A model generated the notes under the pieces. That model searched no databases and was not told the DNA's origin. It saw only the letters and a list, made by a program, of their open reading frames with translations. The position numbers and the translations under genes are program-made. Below are positions 1 to 5,507 of a stretch of 7,275 nucleotides of DNA, one piece after another (position 1 is the first letter of the stretch; each line of letters begins with the position of its first letter). The stretch is taken from assembly GCA_029942065.1 (NCBI GenBank), contig JAPYTY010000095.1, positions 1 through 7,275 on the forward strand, in the 5' to 3' direction. This DNA comes from Acidobacteriota bacterium (lineage in GTDB: Bacteria; Acidobacteriota; UBA6911; RPQK01; JADFOI01).

Positions 1-1
1 C

Positions 2-769
2 GCCAGAGGTGCTCAGGTCACGGCGGTGGATGCCGATCCGGCAGCGGTGGATGCGGTGGCCAAAGCCGTGGTAGAAAAGTTCGGCCAGGGCGCGGTGCTT
101 CCCATGGTCGCCGATGTCACCCGCTTTGAAGAGTGCCGGAACATCGTGGAGCAGACACGCCTTCAGTTTGGCGGGGTGCATGCCCTGGTCAACAACGCCG
201 GCGTCGGGATGCAGTCCATCCGCAAGGACTACATGAACGAACCGGTGCCCTTCTGGGAGGCCGATCTGGACCGCTGGCAACGGCTGATGGATGTCAACTG
301 GAAGGGCCCCTTCATGCTGGCCGGCCTTGTCGCGCCTCATTTGATCGCTCAGGGGTGGGGGCGGATCGTCAACGTGACCACCAGTTTGGATACCATGCAT
401 CGAAGGGCCTACACGCCCTATGGGCCTTCCAAGGCGGCTCTGGAGGCGGCCAGTTCGTGCTGGGCCAAGGACCTGGAGGGAACCGGAGTCACGGCCAACG
501 TGCTGGTACCCGGAGGCCCGACCAACACCGGTTTCATTCCTTCGGACGCACCCTTTGACCGGGCTCGCCTGGTCCAGCCCGAGGTCATGGTGGCACCCAT
601 CAGCTGGCTGGTTTCGGATGACTCCGATGGGGTGACCGACTGTCGGTTTGTGGGCCGCTACTGGGACTCCAGCCTGCCTCCAGCCGAAGCTGCAGAAAGA
701 TCGAAGGCCCCGGCCGCCTGGCCGGGCCTGGGATTACAGGCCGCCTGGCCCGGAGCCAGGGAAAGTTAG
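2..769 (+). CDS. SDR-family NAD(P)-dependent oxidoreductase, 3' part
   Basis: This is the C-terminal 255 residues of a short-chain dehydrogenase/reductase; the first Rossmann strand and its glycine motif lie left of the window. The visible reading begins near the end of strand beta-2 with AVDAD. An Asp at that place usually indicates NAD(H) rather than NADP(H) preference. The structural NNAG motif follows (ALVNNAGVG, about residue 75), then a Ser in NVTTS and the catalytic YGPSK (YxxxK, about residues 145-149), with the usual Ser-to-Tyr spacing. After this comes the PGGPTNTGF substrate-loop segment and a C-terminal QPEVMVAPISWLVSDDSDGV stretch typical of SDRs. The tail repeats AAWPG twice and is probably non-catalytic. 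The cytosolic substrate cannot be inferred. The TAG stop overlaps the convergent sigma factor gene. The fold is certain and the function is general. Confidence 0.9.
   Translation, partial: ARGAQVTAVDADPAAVDAVAKAVVEKFGQGAVLPMVADVTRFEECRNIVEQTRLQFGGVHALVNNAGVGMQSIRKDYMNEPVPFWEADLDRWQRLMDVNWKGPFMLAGLVAPHLIAQGWGRIVNVTTSLDTMHRRAYTPYGPSKAALEAASSCWAKDLEGTGVTANVLVPGGPTNTGFIPSDAPFDRARLVQPEVMVAPISWLVSDDSDGVTDCRFVGRYWDSSLPPAEAAERSKAPAAWPGLGLQAAWPGARES
706..728 (-). terminator. Candidate rpoD terminator hairpin inside the SDR 3' end
   Basis: A near-perfect stem pairs GGCCCCGGCC (706-715) with GGCCGGGCC (720-728) around a GCCT loop, with one bulged C. Read on the minus strand it lies about 40 bases beyond the sigma factor stop and is followed by TTCGATCTTTCTG, a moderately T-rich run. 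A second stem, CCTGGC (744-749) with GCCAGG (755-760), sits between it and the stop. There is no intergenic space for a terminator here, so rpoD transcription would have to end within the SDR gene. The structure could also simply reflect GC-rich coding sequence. Confidence 0.35.
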
Positions 770-2448
770 GTTGCGGCTACTGGACTGGCAAAGGACAAGG
801 GATCTCGCAGCTTGCGAAGTGTTTTCTCTTCAATCTGACGGATTCGTTCCCGGGTGACGCTGAATCTCTGCCCCACTTCCTCCAGGGTGTGCTCCTGTCC
901 GTCCCCAACACCAAATCGCATGCGGATAATCTGCTCGTCGCGAGAAGGCAAGGTCCCCAGCACGGCAGCGACCTGATCCTTCAGGTGAATATGGATAGCG
1001 GTCTCATCGGGAGGGGCCACATCCTTGTCTTCAATGAAATCTCCCAGATGGCTATCTTCTTCTTCTCCAATAGGGGTTTCCAGCGAGATCGGTTGGCGAG
1101 CAATCTTGTGAATCTTTCGCACTTTGCTCACGCTTATTTCCATGGCATCGGCAATCTCCTGGTCGGTGGGTTCCCGGCCGCACTCCTGGACCAGGGATCT
1201 GGAGACTCGGGTGAGCTTGTTGATGTACTCAATCATATGCACCGGAACCCGGATGGTCCGGGCCTTGTCGGCTATGGCTCGGGTAATGGCTTGCCGAATC
1301 CACCAGGTGGCATAGGTGGAAAATTTGTAGCCACGCTGATATTCAAACTTATCAACCGCCTTCATCAAGCCAATGTTCCCCTCCTGGATGAGATCCAGGA
1401 AATGCAGTCCCCGGTTGTAGTATTTCTTGGCAATGGAAACGACCAGCCGAAGATTGGCTTCCACCAACTCCTTCTTGGCGATCTCCAGTTCCACTTCCGC
1501 CCGCTTGAGCACCGCCAGACTTCGCTTCAACTGGGCTGGTGAGGCTAACAGCATCTCTTCCATCTGGGTGAGTTCCTGGGAAATCACCCGCAGCCTCAAC
1601 GCCACCTTCTTGGCCTCATCCGACTTCAAGGAAGACTTGTGCCGCTTCTTCAGTCGGGTCGATTCCCGCTCCAGGGTCACCAGTTGATGGACCGTGCCTT
1701 TGAGCGCATCGGCGAGTTTTTGATGCACCTCAGGTTTCAGACCCAGACTGTCCACAACTCGAGCCATCGTGACCTGACGTTCCGCAATCTGGGAGAGGAG
1801 CCTCATGTGAGCCCGACCATCCTTCTTGGTTCTGGCCAGTCGCTTTCTGAGTTGCACGATTTCCTCTCGCAAGCCGGCATTTTTGGTAATGCGCCTCAGC
1901 ACCAGACGACGACGCTTCTTGCACAACTCGTCCGTTACCTCTTCCTCACTGAATTTCACCAGACGGGTGATTTTGACTTCACTTTGTCGAAGCCGATCGC
2001 CATATCTGAAGACTTCTTCCACCACGCCCGGGGAGCGGAACAAAACTTCAAGGAACTTTCTGTCCCCTTCTTCAATTCTCATGGCAAGCGCAATCTCTTC
2101 CTTGCGGGTCAAAAGAGAAACCGTCCCCATTTCCCTGAGGTAAATCTGGATCGGATCATTGCTTTTGTCCCAATGCTGGGCAGCCTTCTGGTCCCCGGTA
2201 ATCACCTTGGAGCGCGATTTTTGCCGGGCACCCGCCCCTTCCTGCTCAGAATCGAGAATTTCAACCCCGGCATTGCCCAGAAGTTGAAAAAGGCTCTCCA
2301 GGCTCTGGGGTGAATCGATGTCATCGGCCAGGGCATTGACGACCTCGTCGTAAAGAAGATATCCCCTCTCCTTACCCAGGCTCAGCAAAGCCGTGATGTC
2401 TTCATGTTTTTCTTTGGTATCCAGTAACTCTTCGGTCATCGATAACAC
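766..2448 (-). CDS. rpoD: RNA polymerase primary sigma factor (sigma-70/RpoD, SigA)
   Basis: This is the housekeeping sigma factor, which directs RNA polymerase core to -35/-10 promoters. At 560 aa it is usual for the group 1 family. An N-terminal region 1.1-like segment covers about residues 10-70. Region 1.2 follows (DPIQIYLREMG, 98-108), then a charged non-conserved insert to about 315. Region 2 spans 325-405 and includes ANLRLVVSIAKKY (331-343) and the melting and -10 motif YKFSTYATWWIRQAI (374-388). Region 3 follows (about 405-485, with PISLETPIGEEEDS in 3.2), and then region 4 with the -35-binding helix-turn-helix TLEEVGQRFSVTRERIRQIE (521-540). The end KLRDPLSFASPVAAT departs from the common KLRHPSRS tail. 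The GTG start is chosen because GGGGAG lies 9 bases upstream; an ATG three codons in would sit 18 bases from it. The gene is monocistronic as far as seen and convergent with the SDR gene. Confidence 0.97.
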   Translation of the reverse strand: MLSMTEELLDTKEKHEDITALLSLGKERGYLLYDEVVNALADDIDSPQSLESLFQLLGNAGVEILDSEQEGAGARQKSRSKVITGDQKAAQHWDKSNDPIQIYLREMGTVSLLTRKEEIALAMRIEEGDRKFLEVLFRSPGVVEEVFRYGDRLRQSEVKITRLVKFSEEEVTDELCKKRRRLVLRRITKNAGLREEIVQLRKRLARTKKDGRAHMRLLSQIAERQVTMARVVDSLGLKPEVHQKLADALKGTVHQLVTLERESTRLKKRHKSSLKSDEAKKVALRLRVISQELTQMEEMLLASPAQLKRSLAVLKRAEVELEIAKKELVEANLRLVVSIAKKYYNRGLHFLDLIQEGNIGLMKAVDKFEYQRGYKFSTYATWWIRQAITRAIADKARTIRVPVHMIEYINKLTRVSRSLVQECGREPTDQEIADAMEISVSKVRKIHKIARQPISLETPIGEEEDSHLGDFIEDKDVAPPDETAIHIHLKDQVAAVLGTLPSRDEQIIRMRFGVGDGQEHTLEEVGQRFSVTRERIRQIEEKTLRKLRDPLSFASPVAAT

Positions 2449-2457
2449 TTTTTTAAA

Positions 2458-2463
2458 CTCCCC
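2458..2463 (-). promoter_or_regulatory. rpoD ribosome binding site deciding a GTG start
   Basis: On the minus strand GGGGAG is followed by TTTAAAAAA and then GTG. The 9-base spacing favours the GTG at 2448 over the in-frame ATG at 2439, which would be 18 bases away. Confidence 0.6.
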
Positions 2464-2543
2464 ACATTTTCCCCTAATTAATGATCCCCAAAATCCTCAA
2501 AACGGGCACAGGCGAGCTTGCAGACTCCCTGACCACCTCAACG

Positions 2544-2572
2544 AATATGCGAAAAAAACCAATAAGTTTCAA
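2544..2572 (-). promoter_or_regulatory. Candidate sigma-70 promoter of rpoD
   Basis: On the minus strand TTGAAA (2572-2567, 5/6 match to the -35 consensus) is followed by a 17-base spacer and CATATT (2549-2544, 4/6 match to -10). The predicted start of transcription is near 2537, about 90 bases before the GTG. The spacer contains a run of seven T. If it is real, the sigma factor may transcribe its own gene. The assignment is by consensus matching only. Confidence 0.45.
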
Positions 2573-2616
2573 GTAAATTCAACTGTTTCCAACCCTCGGT
2601 CCTCCCTCTCCCATCA

Positions 2617-2630
2617 GTTCCTGGTTCCTG
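2617..2630 (+). repeat. Two tandem GTTCCTG heptamers
   Basis: Two perfect copies of GTTCCTG lie head to tail. In the register TTCCTGG they differ by one base from the TTCCAGG units at 3367 and (inverted) 5648, so this may be a small member of the same dispersed heptamer family. Two copies alone could be chance. Confidence 0.4.
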
Positions 2631-2757
2631 ATTTCTACCGCAACCGGCATGCCAAACCCTCAGGCAGGCGTATCCCGAGCTTCAACAATAACTTAAGGAC
2701 TTCTACCGTCCTCCCAATGGGTTCAGTGGTGTGTCAGCGCTCCCACTTCTGCGGCAT

Positions 2758-2788
2758 TTGACGCAAGGGGTCAGAAGAACGATACAAT
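2758..2788 (+). promoter_or_regulatory. Candidate promoter for the split-barrel gene
   Basis: TTGACG (2758-2763, 5/6) and TACAAT (2783-2788, 5/6) are separated by 19 bases, slightly longer than optimal. Transcription would start near 2795, giving a leader of about 40 bases that contains the AGGGGG ribosome binding site (2825-2830) six bases before the ATG at 2837. Confidence 0.45.
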
Positions 2789-2836
2789 GAACGGCACCCG
2801 GATTTTCAACAGCAGAACACGATCAGGGGGCACGGC

Positions 2837-3334
2837 ATGAAGAAGGCACTCATCATTGGCGGAGTATCGATTCTCCTGGTCCTGGTTATCGGGATCCTCA
2901 CCCTGCGGGTGGTGGGTTTCGAGCCTCGGGATCGCAGCGCCGGCTTCTGGGTCAAGGGGGAGCCGGTCACCACATCCGTCACCGACTGGGCCTTCACCGA
3001 GCAGATCGAGGAAATTTACGTGGAAACTCGGACCTGGTATCTCATTCCCCACTCGGTCAATACCTATTGCGCCACCTACGACGGCCAGCTCTACATTTTC
3101 TCTGCCTACTACCAGGGAGGCGAGTTCCCCTACGGCAGGCTCTGGAACCAGAATGTCCTGCGCGACCCGCGCGTCCGCCTCAAGATGGGGAACCGATTAT
3201 TCGATCAAACCCTGGCCTTCGTCGCGGAGGCGGCAGAGAAGGAAGCCGTTTACCAGAATTTCGTGAAGAAATATTCCGACTGGACCAGTCCGGGAATTGA
3301 AAATGTCCATATCTTTCAGGTCTTGCCAGGCTAG
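2837..3334 (+). CDS. Membrane-anchored split-barrel (PNPOx/DUF2255-like) protein
   Basis: The 165-residue protein starts with MKK and one hydrophobic segment (about residues 5-26), read as an uncleaved N-terminal anchor with the rest on the periplasmic side. The soluble part begins with VTDWAF (about 48-53). It continues with strands around EEIYVETRTWY (58-68) and GQLYIFSAYY (83-92), then LRDPRVRLKMGNRLFDQTL (108-126), and a helix AAEKEAVYQNFVKKY (132-146). The order of strands, the 'DPRVRLKMG' turn and the closing 'F..KY' helix resemble flavin- or deazaflavin-binding split-barrel proteins such as the DUF2255 and PNPOx-like groups. This is pattern memory, not a computed match, and cofactor binding is unproven. 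The start has AGGGGG six bases upstream. The gene stands alone between its own promoter and a terminator. It could be a structural relative that has lost flavin binding. Confidence 0.85.
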   Translation: MKKALIIGGVSILLVLVIGILTLRVVGFEPRDRSAGFWVKGEPVTTSVTDWAFTEQIEEIYVETRTWYLIPHSVNTYCATYDGQLYIFSAYYQGGEFPYGRLWNQNVLRDPRVRLKMGNRLFDQTLAFVAEAAEKEAVYQNFVKKYSDWTSPGIENVHIFQVLPG

Positions 3335-3337
3335 GGA

Positions 3338-3358
3338 GCGCTGGTCTGCGACCAGCGC
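3338..3358. repeat. Perfect 9-bp hairpin just after the split-barrel gene
   Basis: GCGCTGGTC (3338-3346) pairs perfectly with GACCAGCGC (3350-3358) around a TGC loop, beginning four bases after the stop codon. No T run follows, so it is not a classical terminator. It lies directly beside the heptamer array and may be part of one composite intergenic repeat. Confidence 0.55.
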
Positions 3359-3359
3359 G

Positions 3360-3387
3360 TTCCACGTTCCAGGTTTCACGTTCCACG
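3360..3387 (+). repeat. Four-unit heptamer tandem array
   Basis: Four consecutive 7-base units read TTCCACG, TTCCAGG, TTTCACG, TTCCACG. The 13-mer GTTTCACGTTCCA within it (3373-3385) recurs exactly, inverted, at 5650-5662. Heptanucleotide tandem repeats in intergenic DNA are known from cyanobacteria (STRR sequences); their role is unresolved. Here the array lies between two hairpins in a convergent gene gap. Confidence 0.75.
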
Positions 3388-3401
3388 TCAATCAAGAACT
3401 A

Positions 3402-3426
3402 GCACTAGCCCGGATTATGCATTAAT
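3402..3426 (+). repeat. 25-base dispersed repeat, left copy
   Basis: This copy begins GCACTAGCCCGGATT and matches 5501-5525 in the same orientation at 23 of 25 positions. Unlike the right copy, it is completed on its right by an inverted arm that makes a full hairpin. The left copy sits in a convergent gap, the right one over a stop codon. Confidence 0.7.
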
Positions 3427-3431
3427 CCGGG
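3409..3431. terminator. Probable bidirectional terminator hairpin
   Basis: CCCGGATTA (3409-3417) pairs perfectly with TAATCCGGG (3423-3431) around TGCAT. On the plus strand the stem is followed by TTGGTTCTTCTCTT. On the minus strand it is followed by a weaker T-containing run. It lies between the convergent split-barrel and Rid genes, so it could end both transcripts. It overlaps the 25-base repeat. Confidence 0.55.
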
Positions 3432-3468
3432 TTGGTTCTTCTCTTCCAATACCCCCGAAACGGGAATA

Positions 3469-3999
3469 CTACCGGGCCAGCCAGATCTCCAGCTCAACCA
3501 GCATCTCCGGATTGCCCAGCGCCTGAACCACCCGAAAGGTGGCGGCGGTCGGCTTGACGGCGATATCCGACATGAAAGCCGAGGTGGCCTGACGGATCCC
3601 GCTGAACTGACTAGCTGGAACCTCCCGGGTCACAGTGGTCTCATAACGAATGATGTTGTCCTTGCTGTAGCCGTTGTTCTCGATCAACTCCTGAAACCGG
3701 CCCAGGATGAACTCGGTCTGAGCTACCGCATCACCCGGGGATTGAACGGTTCCTTCAGCATCGGTGGCCCCGTACCCGGAGACCAGGAAGAGTTCACTGA
3801 AGTCCCGGATCTTCAGTCCCCAGTTGATTGAAGCCACCTCCACCTTGTTGGGATCCTCCACGGCGATCTTGCTCATCTCCCGGGCCGGCGCGGCCCCAGC
3901 TGGAGGATTGTTCTCGACGACCTGGGTACAGGCCCAGGACAGGCTCAGGGCACCCAGCACACCCAGAATCAGGAACTCTCTCGCTGTCTTCTTTTTCAT
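3469..3999 (-). CDS. Exported Rid-family (YjgF/YER057c/UK114) protein
   Basis: This 176-residue protein has a leader MKKKTAREFLILGVLGALSL followed by SWAC, with Cys24 as a possible lipidation site. The lipobox is poor (S-W-A-C), so ordinary signal-peptide cleavage is equally possible. A Rid domain covers about residues 52-175: the early FLVSGYGATDAEGTV (71-85), the helix around AVAQTEFILGRFQELIENNG (91-110), the strand YETTVTREV (119-127) and the final MLVELEIWLA strand. RidA proteins hydrolyse reactive enamine/imine intermediates of PLP enzymes in the cytosol. Here the residue aligned with the catalytic Arg of RidA (in the usual P-A-R-T segment) appears to be Ala (KPTAATFRV, 149-157), and the protein is exported. 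A RidA-type deaminase role is therefore doubtful. The ATG has AGAAGG seven bases upstream, overlapping the preceding gene's stop, which implies translational coupling. Confidence 0.9.
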   Translation of the reverse strand: MKKKTAREFLILGVLGALSLSWACTQVVENNPPAGAAPAREMSKIAVEDPNKVEVASINWGLKIRDFSELFLVSGYGATDAEGTVQSPGDAVAQTEFILGRFQELIENNGYSKDNIIRYETTVTREVPASQFSGIRQATSAFMSDIAVKPTAATFRVVQALGNPEMLVELEIWLAR

Positions 4000-4006
4000 G
4001 ATCCCG

Positions 4007-4012
4007 CCTTCT
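4007..4012 (-). promoter_or_regulatory. Rid gene ribosome binding site overlapping upstream stop
   Basis: AGAAGG on the minus strand shares its first A with the TGA stop of the lectin-like gene and lies seven bases before the Rid ATG. Such overlap is typical of coupled translation. In the broken lectin allele ribosomes would terminate about 440 bases earlier, so coupling may be lost. Confidence 0.6.
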
Positions 4013-4663
4013 CAATCAATAGCAAAGCAGTAGAACAGGCCGTCGCCGCCGGTGCCCTGCAGGTTTTCCTGGCTGCAGCCCCGGGATCCGTGGGCCGAGT
4101 TCCAGGAGGTGGGATTTTGGCCGCCGCCGGTACGATCAAAGTGGCCCACCATGGCGCTGCCCTCCCCGCTGCCCGTCCAGTTCTGACAGGTTGTGTCTTC
4201 ACTCCCCGGAACTGCTGTCCCGTCCAGCTGAGAGCCCGTCAAAATGTCGTGCCGATTGGGTGAATCTCCTCGTCCGTTGGTCATCTCTCCCTTTTCATTG
4301 AGGACCGCCTGCTTGGTAAGATTGTTGCTGTCCGAGTGCAGATCATCCACATCCTGCGCCATCTGGACGCCCGAAAAGTTATACCAGGGACCCTGGCCGA
4401 TCCGGTCACGGGCGTTCACGCCTGGCTGATTGCCCGAAGCGGTGGCGCTCAGATTAGGCTCGCCAGGTTCGTCCGCCGGCCCCGGAGTTTTCAGCCAACG
4501 TCCCGCAGTGCTGATCCGCCCCTTCCAGGCCACCCAGGTCGGCCCCATTGCCGGGGCCCATGCTGACCAAAAAGAAACTCATCTTGGCGTCCTGTGCCAA
4601 GGCCGGGGCTGGACTAACCATCGCCAGTACCATGAAAATCAAAAGAAACTGCATCTTGCTCAT
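4012..4663 (-). pseudogene. Secreted four-cysteine lectin-like protein, frameshifted
   Basis: Two overlapping frames together encode one protein of about 216 residues. The first (4663-4454) gives a signal peptide MSKMQFLLIFMVLAMVSPAP with cleavage near ALA-Q24, then AKMSFFLVSMGPGNGADLGG and GADQHC to GGRTWRA, and stops at TAA. The second frame continues naturally with LSATASGNQPGVNARDRIG and runs to the end GLFYCFAID. It passes DDLHSD, NGRGDSPNRHDILTGS, TTCQNWTGSGEGSAMVGH and SRGCSQENL. Removing one A from TAAT at 4453-4456 gives TAT and restores A-Y-L-S. The layout resembles a family of exported proteins often labelled lectin-like or collectin-like in environmental genomes, with a C-type-lectin-like two-disulfide pattern (Cys at 53 plus three later). 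The ligand is unknown. AAGGAG seven bases upstream fixes the first ATG. The defect is either a true mutation or a sequencing error. Confidence 0.82.
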
Positions 4664-4670
4664 CTCGGTT

Positions 4671-4676
4671 CTCCTT
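4671..4676 (-). promoter_or_regulatory. Strong ribosome binding site of the lectin-like gene
   Basis: AAGGAG on the minus strand lies seven bases before the ATG at 4663 and selects it over the second in-frame ATG three codons later. Its good condition suggests the gene was expressed recently. Confidence 0.65.
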
Positions 4677-4699
4677 TTCGCTGGTTGTCTTGATTCGAG

Positions 4700-4979
4700 T
4701 TAATCCTCGAGAAGGGCTTCGACGTCGATGGTGATCAGGACGTCTTTGCCTACCACCACTCCACCGTCTTCCATTTCACCGTTCCAGCTCACGCCGAAGT
4801 CGTTGCGATCAATAGTGGTGGTTGCCACAAAACCCGCCCGGGCCTTCCACCAGCTGAGGAAACACCAGGGTAGACTGAGGATAGGCCCCCGGCACCCCGA
4901 GAAACAGCAGGACCAGGAGGACTGCAACCCTGCGGCCGCAAGACGCTCTGCTCTCGATGTATTGCACTCGGAGTTCCAT
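4700..4979 (-). pseudogene. YceI-like C-terminal remnant joined to a foreign signal peptide
   Basis: The downstream part (about 4846-4700) reads AGFVATTTIDRNDFGVSWNG, continues through GGVVVGKDVLITIDVEALLED and stops at TAA. This is the characteristic last 45 or so residues of the YceI family, periplasmic beta-barrel isoprenoid-binding proteins normally about 180-220 aa. All earlier YceI strands are missing. Directly upstream, in another frame (4979 to about 4842), is MELRVQYIESRASCGRRVAV, then a hydrophobic VLLVLLFLGV and PGAYPQSTLVFPQLVEG, a plausible signal peptide and mature start of a different secreted protein. The frames meet near 4835-4848, and the upstream frame dies at 4809. The simplest reading is a deletion fusing the start of one exported gene to the end of another, out of frame. 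It lies 36 bases upstream of the lectin-like gene. An assembly join is an alternative. Confidence 0.7.
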
Positions 4980-5014
4980 GGCGATCACATACCGTACACC
5001 GGGAATCGTCACTG

Positions 5015-5023
5015 TGCAATAAT
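5015..5023 (+). promoter_or_regulatory. Possible extended -10 promoter for the lipoprotein gene
   Basis: TGCAATAAT contains an extended TGn element and a -10 hexamer AATAAT (5/6). The best -35 at 17-base spacing matches only 3/6. Transcription would start near 5030, only a few bases before the ATG at 5034, which agrees with the absence of a clear ribosome binding site there. Confidence 0.25.
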
Positions 5024-5033
5024 CGAAGTTCCC

Positions 5034-5507
5034 ATGATGAATCAAAGCCGGACATCCAGGCTGCTATTGACTTGCACCTGCCTTCTTCTCATGACCAGCT
5101 GTCAGACGGTTCGGGAAGCCGCCATCGAAGACGTTGAAACAGGAACGAAACTGAGCGACTATCGGATGATCTCCCTGACCGGCCGAAGAGACGGCGACCG
5201 GCTGCCCGTACAGGTCGTCTTCGAGGCCGGGTCTTCGCAGCTGCGGATGGATCTACGCTTTCGAATCGGGGTTCCCACTCGTCTGGAGTCGGGCGGGTAC
5301 TCCTTTGAACAGGCGGACCGAGCCCTCCAGGGTCGTGTCCGCGAACGCTCGGCGACCTTCCTGGGAGGTCAGTCCGACAACCCCAATCTGGGCGGCGTCT
5401 TCGAACTGCTCTCAAGGGAAGGGGCGCCCCTTTACAAGGTCTCCCTCCCCACCAGCGAGGTGAAGCGGCCTGATTCCGGAGCTCCCTCGATGGCTCCGTC
5501 GCACTAG
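5034..5507 (+). CDS. Predicted lipoprotein of unknown function
   Basis: I do not recognise this 157-residue protein. It opens MMNQSRTSRLLLTCTCLLLM followed by TSC (Cys23), a short basic-hydrophobic leader ending in M-T-S-C, a reasonable lipobox; membrane lipidation is likely. The mature part starts QTVREAAIEDVETGTKLSDY. It continues with strand-rich, charged sequence (RLPVQVVFEAG, RMDLRFRIGVPTRLESGGYS), then ALQGRVRERSATFLGGQSDN, GGVFELLSREGAPLYKVSL and a low-complexity tail rich in Pro and Ser. The pattern suggests a small beta-rich periplasmic domain. The frame is open further left, but the signal sequence fixes the start at the ATG pair 5034/5037. It is divergent from the YceI-like remnant. 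Its last codons and TAG lie inside the 25-base repeat, so the C-terminus may have been altered by arrival of the repeat. Confidence 0.7.
   Translation: MMNQSRTSRLLLTCTCLLLMTSCQTVREAAIEDVETGTKLSDYRMISLTGRRDGDRLPVQVVFEAGSSQLRMDLRFRIGVPTRLESGGYSFEQADRALQGRVRERSATFLGGQSDNPNLGGVFELLSREGAPLYKVSLPTSEVKRPDSGAPSMAPSH

Larger units (their letters stand above)
2449..2836. other. Intergenic region between divergent rpoD and split-barrel gene
   Basis: These 388 bases hold no convincing gene. They contain a leftward promoter candidate for rpoD with a leader of roughly 90 bases, a rightward promoter candidate near the right end, and a two-unit GTTCCTG heptamer repeat. The open frames that cross it lack recognisable protein character. 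No riboswitch, tRNA or clear operator was seen. The 8-mer TTCTACCG occurs at 2633 and 2701 but is too short to interpret. Confidence 0.6.

Noticed and set aside
889..1542. Long plus-strand open frame opposite rpoD (217 codons)
   Set aside because: It is antisense to the highly conserved regions 2-4 of the sigma factor; its openness follows from codon bias there, and the product shows no family features.
1639..2313. Plus-strand open frame opposite the rpoD N-terminal half (224 codons)
   Set aside because: Antisense shadow without a start signal or recognisable motif.
2393..2761. Open frame across the rpoD upstream gap
   Set aside because: It begins antisense in rpoD, crosses the proposed promoter and has erratic composition with no motif.
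3360..3387. Possible CRISPR-like array
   Set aside because: The units are 7 bases and directly adjacent with no spacers, and no cas gene is present.
4446..4460. Programmed ribosomal frameshift in the lectin-like gene
   Set aside because: There is no slippery heptamer, and the TAA arises from one removable base; a simple insertion explains it better.
4244..4693. Three overlapping plus-strand open frames opposite the lectin-like gene
   Set aside because: All are shadows; the minus-strand frames carry a signal peptide, conserved cysteines and a strong ribosome binding site.
4728..5033. Upstream extension of the lipoprotein reading frame
   Set aside because: The frame is open, but the leader at 5034 is a convincing signal sequence and the upstream part is antisense to the YceI-like remnant.
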